64,000 bases of DNA from positions 160,505,858-160,569,857 of the forward strand of contig NC_084794.1 in NCBI RefSeq assembly GCF_963169125.1, read 5' to 3'. Below are positions 55,506 through 64,000 of the stretch, piece by piece. The translations under genes and the position numbers were made by a program. The notes below the pieces were generated by a model. It was not told the origin of the DNA and did not search any database. It saw only the letters and a program-made list of their open reading frames with translations. Positions within the stretch are counted from its first letter, which is position 1. Each line of letters opens with the position of its first letter. Source of the stretch: Humulus lupulus. Taxonomy: Eukaryota > Streptophyta > Magnoliopsida > Rosales > Cannabaceae.

Positions 55506-56596
55506 GGCTTGAGATCGGTCTTTGCCAAGCAGTCCCCTCTTTTGTTGCCCTGGTGGATAGTTCTTGTCCACATTGAGGACATGGCTTATCACGGAAGGAG
55601 AAATTCCAAACATGTCCTTATGTGACCAGGCAAAGACGTCCTGGTTCTTCTTCAAAAATTCTACCAACCATGCCTTAATTTCCACCTTTAGGTCCTTCTC
55701 GACTTTAATTACTCTAGTCAGGTCCTCCTTATCTAGTAGGACTCTGTCTAGATCTTTGACTGGTCCTACCCCCATGATTCCATCCCCAAAGCGAGGATCG
55801 ATGTCATTTCCCTCACTTTGGGAAACTTGCTATACAAATCTTTGTTAAAAGGAGCCCTTGACTCCAATATAGTGTTTCTTTCAACGTCAACTTCCATGTT
55901 GACAACCTCATCGGTTCCTTCTTTCTCTTCATAGTAGGCTACTACCATGTTGTTTACGCATGGTCCTTTCTTTGCCTTGACCACTGACGCATTATAGCAA
56001 TCTCTTGCCTCCCTTTGGTTACCATGTACAAATCCTTTCCCTAAGCTTGTGGGGAACTTCAAAGACGGATGCCAGATAAATACTGCTGTGTATAACACCA
56101 TCAGGAAGGGTCTCCCGAGCACTACATTGTAAGCTGATGAAAAATCTACCACCAGGAACTCTGTTATCATAGTATCGTGCCTGGGGGCATCCCCCACTAT
56201 GACCAGTAGTCTGATTGTTCTTGCTAGTGCTAGGCATTCTCCCGTGAACCCATATATCACTTTGGAACACGGTGTCAGGTCCTTGACTGTGAGCTTCATC
56301 TTCTCGGGTGATGTTTTGTAGATGATATCTACTGAGCTTCCTATATCCACCAAGCATCTCTTCACTCGGGCATTGACAATTTGAATGGTAAGGACTAGAG
56401 GGTCATTGTTGGGGTACCTCACTTGCCTATCGTCATCCTTCGTAAAAGTGAGAGTTTCACTTTCATGCTTTGGATTCTTTGGAGACCGCTCCTCAACTGC
56501 CATGCACTGAGAAGACTCCCCTACCTCATGTCTTAGGGTCCTTGCATATCGCTTACAAGCATTGTTACTATTACCTGCTATGTGGGGCCCCCACAT
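55506..56596 (-). pseudogene. Element C aspartic protease and linker
   Basis: VKRCLVDIGSSVDIIYKTSP: Asp 84 of the 277-residue frame (codon 56345-56347) with D-I-G instead of D-T-G. EFLVVDFSSAYNVVLGRPFL follows. The linker (55775-55506) has KKNQDVFAWSHKDMFGISPS and PPGQQKRGLLGKDRSQA before the TAG. A frameshift lies near 55770. Confidence 0.87.
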
Positions 56597-58613
56597 ATGG
56601 TATCCAGTGTGAAGTCTACAGCCGCTGGCTCCAGCGGTGGACTCCTCGCCTTCAGAATTCTGGATTCCTACTTAGAGTTTCGGTCTTGACTCAGTACCTC
56701 AAAAGTTTTCCTGATCGGAGAAGAAACTCTATCTCATCCTTCAATTTTTTGCACTCGTTTGTGTTGTGCTCATAATCATTATGGAAATGACAAAACTTAT
56801 TCTTGTCTCTCTTTCCTTCTGAGCGCAAGGGTGGTGCCTTTTAGTATGGTACCTCCTGATATGTTTCCAAGTAAATCTCATCCCTTGATGTAGTTAGGAC
56901 GGTATAATTGGTGAACCTGGGTTGGTAGGCTTGATACTTAGGCTGTTTGTTGACTGGTGTTGACTTAGGTTTCTTTTCTCCACCCTGCTCGGCCCCTGAG
57001 GTATTCCTCTTCTTACCATTGCCCCCATTGCTTCCCTAAGGGTTTGCGCTGTTCTTATCTTCCTTGACAATTGTCAGATGGTTTCTGTCTTTTTCTTCCT
57101 ACATGATAGCATCATCTAGCTTCTTGTATTTGTCAGCTCGATTTAGGAACTCCTGCAATATATTGATGGGGTTCCTGTGTATGCTATCCCACAAGGGACT
57201 ACGATAAATTATTCCTGCCGAGATGGCAACAAACTTCCCTTCATCTCCTACAGTGGACGCTCAGTTTTCCTTGCTCATGAATCTCTGGATGTAGTCCTTC
57301 AGGGATTCATCCTTCCCTTGCTTGATGTCAGCTAGCTAATTGGCATAAACTGGTTGAATATGTTCGACACTGAAGACCTTGCAAAATTCCTTCCTAAAAT
57401 GGTCCCAGGAAGTGATGGATCCAGGTTTGAATTTCCAATACCATTCCTGAGCTGAGTCAGAGAGAGTGGTAGGGAATACTCTACACCTACAATCATGCTC
57501 CACACCGAGTAACTCCATCTGATCCTTGAACTTTCCAATGTGTCGTACTGGGTCCTCCTTCCCAGTGTATGTTGGGAGTTTTGTGGTCTTGTATTTCAGT
57601 GGTGGTTGAGCAGCTTGGATATTAGCACTGAAGGGACTCCAACTTCTATGAGCTAGCTCAATATCAAAAGGTTTCCTTGTCAGACCCTGGACAACCATGA
57701 TGAGTGCATCTATTTGAGCCTGCATTACCAGTGGGATAGCTGTTCCAAGTGGGGTAGACATCCCTGGTACCCCCTCTTGAGTGCTGGTCCTCCTATTGAT
57801 GACCTCCCTCAGATCCTGAGGTTGTGCATTTTTCCTGAGCCTATCAAACACGGTATTGGTGTTGTTCATCGGTTCCTTTCCCTTGCAAGACTGAGGGTGT
57901 AGGGGTGGTAGGTCTGCCTTGCCCATGTCGGTGCAACCCTGCCCCCGTGCCTCTCCTCCTACATGACTTTGGGACTTTGAGCGACCATTTCCATTCCTGT
58001 CATGCCTCTCGGATGTTTGACCTTCATCTCTTGTGTTGTTTCGTCTATCCCCTTAGGAGGGGGCCTTTGGGTCTATAACACTTTTACTCCGAGATGAAGT
58101 GTTATTCTTCTTAGTCTTGGAGAAGGCAGTCTTGGACTGTGCCTCTTCATCCTGTCTCTAGGAAAGTGGCTCTGAGAGCGTCCTTGAGGTTCGACTCCTG
58201 CCCTGGGAATCCATGTTACTGTTGTCTTGCATTCTTGATGCTTTGGCCTAAGCCTCCCTCACCGCTTGAGCAGCAGCTTCAGCATTAGCTCGGGCTAACT
58301 GAGTAGCTGCCTCTAGGGCCACAATAGCCTCCTGGTGTCTCCGGTCAGCTTTCTGCTCCCTCTAGATCATCCTCAGGACCTGGTCATCTATCTCCCGTCG
58401 TTGTCTTTCCATAGTTTCCCTCTGGAGGGCAAATTCTACAACAAAGTCCTCTTGCCTCGCAAAAAATTGCTCCATCTCCTCCTGGTGAGCCTCCTGTGGA
58501 TCTTATTGGTGTCCAACCTCCACCTGAGGTTTGTTAATGGGATCGATGGGATCCTGAGTGATGGAATCCTTGGGAGCCATTTTCTTTGTCTGACTGGATT
58601 TTGGAGGCATCAT
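56597..58613 (-). pseudogene. Element C gag
   Basis: Start at ATG 58613 or 58610 (MPPKSSQTKKMAPKDS). N-terminal charged and coiled stretch with several stops. The open part 57926-57336 carries KLPTYTGKEDPVRHIGKFKD, FPTTLSDSAQEWYWKFKPGS and FCKVFSVEHIQPVYAN, the gag core, and GKDESLKDYIQRFMSKEN continues after a stop. Later FCHFHNDYEHNTNECKKLKD is the zinc-binding motif with the expected Cys and His residues. At least eight stops; clearly decayed. Similar in layout to D gag. Confidence 0.85.
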
Positions 58614-58645
58614 AAAACTGATGAAAGTGTGTTTCTTGATTTCAC

Positions 58646-58667
58646 ACTCTCAATGAAAGCACCAAAA
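58646..58667 (-). other. Element C primer-binding-site-like sequence
   Basis: The minus strand after the 5' LTR reads TTTTGGTGCTTTCATTGAGA. Confidence 0.65.
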
Positions 58668-59552
58668 TGTTGACCTGTGAAATTGGCCAGTATGTACAGT
58701 ATACGACACCTTTTGAATGGAATGAATGTAAAATACAACAGAGTACAAATATCTTAAATAAACACATAGGAGTTTATAGTGGTTCAACTCTATTCTAATG
58801 GACAGTAATAACCTAATCCACTTAGTTTTTAGTATTGAATTACTCGATAGACAATTACACTGATGAACATAAGTTTTCTTTTGTTGCTAATTTTCCCAGA
58901 GTTTCTCCCTAAAATATTCGTCAGATCCCCCTCAATGAAGCCCTGGGTCCTTTATTTATAGTACCCAGGGGTTGTTACATGATCAGTAATACTAGGAACG
59001 TTGTTTGGTACACGATTATTAGGTAGTGGAGATACATGTCCACCTCCCCCTGATTATGAGATCGTGATCGTGGGTCTTCTCGTTGTTTCTCTAGATCGTG
59101 GTAGAAAAGGCACGATCGAAACCTCTAGGAAAATTCTACGTATAGATTTGTCTATAAGACTTAGGTGCTAGGCTCGAGGACTCTTTAGAGCTTGGGTGCT
59201 AGGTCCGTTGATCCTCTGGGTGCTAGGCCTGTTGATCTTCTAGGTGCTAGGCTTTGAACGAGAGTGAGTTTTATCCGTTTCGGGAGTGTAGGCTGACCAC
59301 CCTATAGAGGATAGGGTGGGCCGACCACCCCAAGGGGTTATTGGGCATGCTTGGGCCGATCACTGCTAGGGGTTGGTGTCAGGCCGACCACTCCTAGGGG
59401 GTTTTGGCCTGGTCGACTTTTCTATAGGTTATGGGCCTATCTTTTTTGCTCATCGGTATTTTTTTCAATACTTCATCATTTTCCCCTGATTTTTGATGTC
59501 ACGTTCTGCTTTCTCATTTGCCACATCATCCCTGGATTTTTTAGGGATAACA
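58668..59552 (-). mobile_element. Element C 5' LTR
   Basis: 885 bp, TGTTGACCTGTGAAATTGG...GGGATAACA, partner of 18680-19607. GACCACCCC-type words at 59291-59400. TATA-like on the minus strand near 58950. Confidence 0.92.
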
Positions 59553-60277
59553 CCTTTCATGCTATCACTTAGAATAAGCATGTAATCCACATATAAGCAA
59601 ACAATGATCACATATCCCTTACAAGTTTTGGAATACAAATACTTGTCTCCATCGTTATGCCTAAACCCATTAGACATGAAGGCTTGATCAAATTTCTCAT
59701 ACCATTGTTTAGGAGCTTGTTTCAATCCATATAAGGATTTTACAAGTCTACATACTTTATGTTCATATCCTGGTTGGACAAACCCTTCGGGTTGTTCCAT
59801 ATAGACCTCCTCATTAAGTAATGTCGTCTTGACATCAATTTTATGAACATACAAGTTGTGTATAGAAGCCAAAGCAAACAAAATTCCTATAGAACTTGTT
59901 CTTGCAATAGGCGCATAGGTATCGAAATAATCGATACCCTCTTTTTTCCTAAACCCTTTAGCTACTAGTCTAGTTTTAAAGGTTTGGATAGTCCTGTCAG
60001 TGTGGTATTTTCTCCAAAATACCCACTCACACCCAATTGGCTTAGACCCTGGTGGGAGGTCTACCAATTCAAAAGTGTTGTTGGATAGAATGGAATCCAT
60101 CTCATCGTTGATGGCATCTTTCGAAAATGCACTATCTCTTGATTGCATGGCTTCTCTATTAGTCTTAGGATCATCCTCATCGAGAAGTACTATAGGACGA
60201 CTTCCTCTCTATTTCCTTCTACCATGTAGAAAGAAATTCGTTGAGAATCTATTTCATCCAATCCTAGACTTTTCTCC
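59553..60277 (-). pseudogene. Copia H reverse transcriptase, N-terminal part
   Basis: Frame 60148-59553 encodes CEWVFWRKYHTDRTIQTFKT, RLVAKGFRKKEGIDYFDTYA, VHKIDVKTTLLNEEVYMEQP and YGLKQAPKQWYEKFDQAFMS, then LYVDYMLILSDSMKG. The catalytic YVDD is YVDY here. Element C interrupts the gene right after SMKG at CCTTT. Upstream 60277-60149 is the broken linker to integrase. Confidence 0.92.
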
Positions 60278-62561
60278 TGTAACGCCCTGGATAGCCAAGA
60301 CCGTTACACTGTGTACTTATAAAGGTGCAAGACCCGCTAATCAGGTCATTAATTCAAAAACGTGTCACTAATCATGTAGGAGCTAGGGTTAAAAGGGTTT
60401 TGGTCTCAAAAGACTCATTTCATATACTCAAACTGTAGTAAACATGGGATCCCATAGGAAAACAAAGTTAAATTAAGTTTACAGAGTCCCAAAAGTACAT
60501 GAGAATTCACTAGCCATACTAAGGCATAACAAACAGTCTTTAGGTTTCACATCCTTGCTTAGACCTCAACCGTGGTGGCCGAGCACCTGACTATGTACAT
60601 TCCGCTCGCTGAGCTCTCCAGTCAAGGCTGGTCCAATTTTCCCTTGCCTTTACCTGCACCACGTAGCACCCGTGAGCCAAGTCCCCGCAATAAAACATCT
60701 TACACAACTCAATCAATGAAAACAAACAATTAACTCATTATGCATGTATTTCCATCAGATAGCTCACAACAGATATTCAGCACATACATTCAGATTCAAG
60801 ATATAATCTATCACGTATTACACTCATATCACATAATATTCAGGGCCGACAACTTAGGCCGTACCCTCTGTTTAACCCACTGACTCTGGCCCGCTTAAAC
60901 AGAGCTCAGTGCATAATAAGCTGTCCTCGGCTACTAGTGGCCGAGCCGCGCCCTGTGCGCTAGTGGAACCCTTGGCACCCTTAGGACGTTGGTTCACTAA
61001 ATGGCTTGCATGGCATAATACCATCTTTTCAAGCATTTACAATAGGGAGCCCTTAGTCCCGTCACATATATTCAATCAGGTGCAGTTTTCTTACCTTTAG
61101 TCTGTGCGGTTATTGAATTACAAGCAACGCTTCTCAAGCACGATCCATTCCCGAGCCTAAGCCTTTATTACTAAGTCATAACCAAACTATAGGGTTACAT
61201 TAATACTCCAATATAGGTTTCCAGTTACAAAACTAACTCCTGGGATTCCAAATTCCACCAAGCACGGTGGTGAAACCGGACCCGAGCACATTAGACCACT
61301 TCCCCGTGCCTAAAACCCTAAAAAACTCATGTGTGCAACCAAGGGCTGCGGCCCCTAAAGCCTAGCCGCGGCCCTTCACCAAAACAGAACCAACACCACC
61401 CCTGAAGGAGGACATGCGCTGCGACCCTTGCCTTGGGCGCCGCGGCGCTTGCCTTTGGCTGAGCCTCCTTGGCTCCTTTGCATGCTAGGGCCGCAGCGCT
61501 CTAGAACAGAGCCGCGGCCCTCCCCTTCGAACCCAGAATTTACACCATTTCAGAGCTCAAAACCTCAGCCACAACCACCCTTAAGCTCCCTACTTCAATA
61601 CCCAACAAAGCCAACACCCTTAATTCCACAGAAAACTCAACCCAACACACACTAATCTTCTCTTTTCAATTTCTGAAACTCAAGAGCTATAGACACTCAA
61701 ACCAGCCATTCAAACCCAATTTAAGACCTCTAAACCATGAGTTGAAACTTACCTTTCCTGTTGAATCACCTCACCAAGCCAAAGCCAAGCTAAATCTCCA
61801 AGTTGCCTTCTTAATTCTGCCTTAAGACATCAAAACTATGTTTGCTTTAACACTTAACCAAAACCCAGCTAGAACTCAGAATTCAACCACAGAAAAGAAG
61901 ATTAGATGCTTACCTTAATCCCTATTTTAGTTCTTGATTTACTCCTGAGTTAAACCTCTAAATCCTCACCACAAATCCCAGAAATTCCAGCTTGTTCCCC
62001 CTAGTTTTCTGTGTTTCCTTCCTTCCCTTTGTTTTCCTTGAGCGTGAGAGAGAGCTGAGGTAAAAGTGTTTAGTCGGTTTGTATTTCTAAAGGCTTCCTT
62101 ATGTCTATCTCACACGTTAAGTTAATCCCAAGGTTCGGGGTGTCGGAACCGTTCCCGAGACCAAAATGGCAAAATCCCCCAATATTCCCGCCTAGACATC
62201 CCAACCTCAAATATATCTCCATATATTTATTTTCATGACCCGATAGTCCAGATCACTACCCGCTATCTAAAAATACCCCCGACTTATTCAAAGTCATATC
62301 TTAAGTCCCGTTGTGACCTTTCCCGTTATCTGACCCTAGGATCGTCTTGAGTCGTGCTCTGCGAACCTGTCCACATAATAATGTGGTTCTCACATATATC
62401 ACATATATTTACTCCATATCACATTACCACATAATATCATCAATTATCATATAAACATTACTAAATATAATTACTCATTTAAACCACAATTATTCCATTA
62501 ATGCCCTCCTGGCACACTAATTAAGGCCCTTAAGCCTTATTAGCGATTTTGGGTCGTTACA
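60278..62561 (-). mobile_element. Solo LTR (2284 bp) inserted in copia H
   Basis: The plus strand starts TGTAACGCCCTGGATAGCC and ends TTTGGGTCGTTACA, flanked by the perfect duplication TCTCC (60273-60277, 62562-62566). Same family as 39987-42340 but more diverged. No coding domains; the small frames within look spurious. Confidence 0.9.
61343..61520. repeat. Palindromic word cassette, GCCGCGGC type
   Basis: GCCGCGGC at 61365-61372 and 61511-61518, GCGCCGCGGCGC at 61437-61448, plus GGGCTGCGGCCC, CTGCGACCC and GCCGCAGCGC variants. Same relative place in the LTR as the other cassettes. Confidence 0.88.
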
Positions 62562-63988
62562 TCTCCTTTCTAGCCTTTTGACTTCTTCTAAGTTCAATGA
62601 GTTGCTCTACATTCCTTTGAGGATTCTCCTCTTGAGAATTATTGTCATATAACAAATTCTCCTTTAGAGATGTTGAAGCTTGAGAATTGTTGTCACATAA
62701 CATGTTCTTAAAGAATTCAACTTCTCTAGATTTAATCACAACATTAGACTCTAAGTCTAATAGCCTATAAGCTTTACTATTGTTGGCATAACCGACAAAA
62801 TGATCACTTAATGGCTCTTGAACCTAACTTTGTTCTATTAGGTTTGATTTTCTTGTAATATGCAAGACACCCCACACTTTGACGTACCCTATGCTAGGTT
62901 TTTTTCCTTTCCATAACTCATATGGAGATATCTCATTTTTCTTCATCGATATTCGATTAAGAATGTGACAATCGATTAACAATGCTTACCCAATAAGTTA
63001 AAGTTCAACTTAGAAAACACCAACATAGAATTTATCATTTCTACATAAGTCTTATTTTACTTTCGGCAACACCAGTGTGTTGTGGTGTATAAGGTGAGGT
63101 GTACTCATGAATTATGCCATTTTATTCACAAAATGGATTAAATTCATTAGAGAAGTACTCTCCTCCTCTATCACTTCTTAGCACCTTAATCTTTTAATTG
63201 AGTTGATTTTCAACTTCTAATTTGTATACTTTAAAAGCATCAAAAGTCTCAGCTTTATGCTTTAAAAGAAACACATAGGCATATCTACTAAAATCATATA
63301 TAAAAGTAAGAAAATACCTTTTACCACCTCTAGTTAAAACACCATTTAATTCACAAAGATCACTATGGATTAAATCTAGTAAATTAGATGATCTTTCTAC
63401 ACTAGGAAATGGTTTCTTAATCATTTTGGCCTTAACACATGTTTCACATTTTCCATAGTTTTTAATATTGCATGCAATCATGCCACATTTTACTACTCTT
63501 TTCATGGTGGAAAAACCTACATAAGATAGTCTAAGATGCCACAAAAATAAAGAATCATACTCAACAATATAGACAGAATTAACATTTTTATTGATAACAT
63601 TGAAAGTTACATCATTGGTGCACAACTTAACCATTCCCTCACAAGAGTACCCCTTTCCCAAAAATACATTGGATTTGGTAAGAATAAGTTTTCCGGACTC
63701 AAAAACGGCTTTAATGCCAGGCTTGCCAAGCAAATCACCACTTACCAAGTTTCTACTCATTTTGGGAACATAAAGCACATTCACTAATGTGACTTTCTTG
63801 CCAGAGGTTAAAAAGACTTCAATGGTATCTTTGCCAAGTACCTTGGATTTTCCCTCATTGCCCATTTTAATCTCATGATTGCCCTTTGACTCTTCAAAGG
63901 TCTTAAACAATGATTTGTCATAAGTTACGTGGACGGTGGCACATGTGTCATACCACCATCCATTCACCTTGCCTTGGACCGCATTCAC
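62562..63988 (-). pseudogene. Copia H protease end and integrase (continues beyond the window)
   Basis: The open frame 63988-63194 starts within protease (WWYDTCATVHVTYDKSLFKT, with D-T-C where D-T-G is usual). It then has the gag-preintegrase segment (SRNLVSGDLLGKPGIKAVFE) and integrase zinc segment (LWHLRLSYVG, where GH is expected, and CETCVKAK), then LIHSDLCEL and RYFLTFIYDFSRYAYVFLLK. From 63193 to 62562 integrase continues in broken frames (SDRGGEYFS, then AYSSPYTPQ-like text) with many stops. The gene runs off the right window edge. Confidence 0.9.
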
Positions 63989-64000
63989 CTCACTAAGGGT

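Larger units (their letters stand above)
18680..59552 (-). mobile_element. Element C: Tat-type Ty3/gypsy retrotransposon carrying four later insertions
   Basis: Bounded by the target duplication CCTTT (18675-18679, 59553-59557) in the middle of copia H RT. About 12.6 kb remain after removing element B, element D and two solo LTRs. Minus-strand order: 5' LTR 58668-59552, PBS, gag, protease, RT, RNase H, then no integrase, tandem repeats, antisense gene, PPT, 3' LTR. The LTRs differ by about 10-12% by eye, making C the oldest gypsy element here. It lacks integrase and has YVVD in place of YVDD in RT. Confidence 0.92.

Noticed and set aside
13743..61520. Palindromic cassettes as CRISPR-like repeats or transcription terminators
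   Set aside because: Spacing is irregular, there are no spacers of equal size, and the context is a eukaryotic LTR.
1..64000. tRNA or rRNA genes
   Set aside because: No cloverleaf-consistent A and B boxes or rRNA blocks were seen by eye; a tRNA scan would settle it.

Overview
The window looks like plant nuclear heterochromatin, most likely from a eudicot. It consists almost wholly of nested LTR retrotransposons. I found no host gene, tRNA, rRNA, CRISPR array or prokaryotic feature. The plant assignment rests on Tat-type Ty3/gypsy elements (two RNase H domains, extra 3' ORFs), copia elements with a CAAGTGGGGGA-type polypurine tract, and 2-2.5 kb LTRs with TGTAACG...CGTTACA ends. No species can be named from this.

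Layers, oldest first. (1) A degenerate copia fragment (H2, 636-1630, minus) carries the right end of an LTR (F, 1-635). (2) A copia element H (minus) runs in from beyond base 64000. Its pol is cut into 62562-63988, 59553-60277 and 17754-18679, and its 3' LTR into 16574-17231 and 2045-2593. (3) Into H inserted gypsy element A (2594-16573, minus, TSD AGACT), gypsy element C (18680-59552, minus, TSD CCTTT) and a solo LTR (60278-62561, TSD TCTCC). (4) Into A inserted a solo LTR (12519-15072, TSD TTATC). Into C inserted gypsy element B (25951-38290, plus, TSD GTCTT), gypsy element D (43170-54734, minus, TSD CTCAC) and two solo LTRs (22573-24582, TSD AGAAT; 39987-42340, TSD CTTGT). Both 5-bp target duplications are visible for all eight of these insertions. 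LTR divergence by hand count (C about 10-12%, A about 7%, B and D about 3%) fits the nesting order.

A, B, C and D share one plan: LTR, PBS-like TGGTGCTTTCRTTGAGAG, gag, protease, RT, two RNase H domains, integrase (missing in C), an internal copy of the polypurine tract, usually a tandem-repeat block, then a multi-exon gene on the OPPOSITE strand, then the 3' PPT and 3' LTR. The antisense gene has a TATA-like box, a 5'-UTR intron and GT-AG coding introns. It encodes a protein resembling the 'putative gypsy type transposon' (Transposase_28) family with a C-terminal coiled coil. All four elements are defective: stops, frameshifts and lost catalytic residues.

The observations most worth a second look are: the spliced antisense gene kept in four elements; the second PPT next to it; a stop codon at the protease/RT junction in all four; the shared integrase Glu-to-Lys change in A and B; and short palindromic 'words' multiplied inside the solo LTRs at the same relative position but with a different word in each copy, with similar word clusters in elements C and H.
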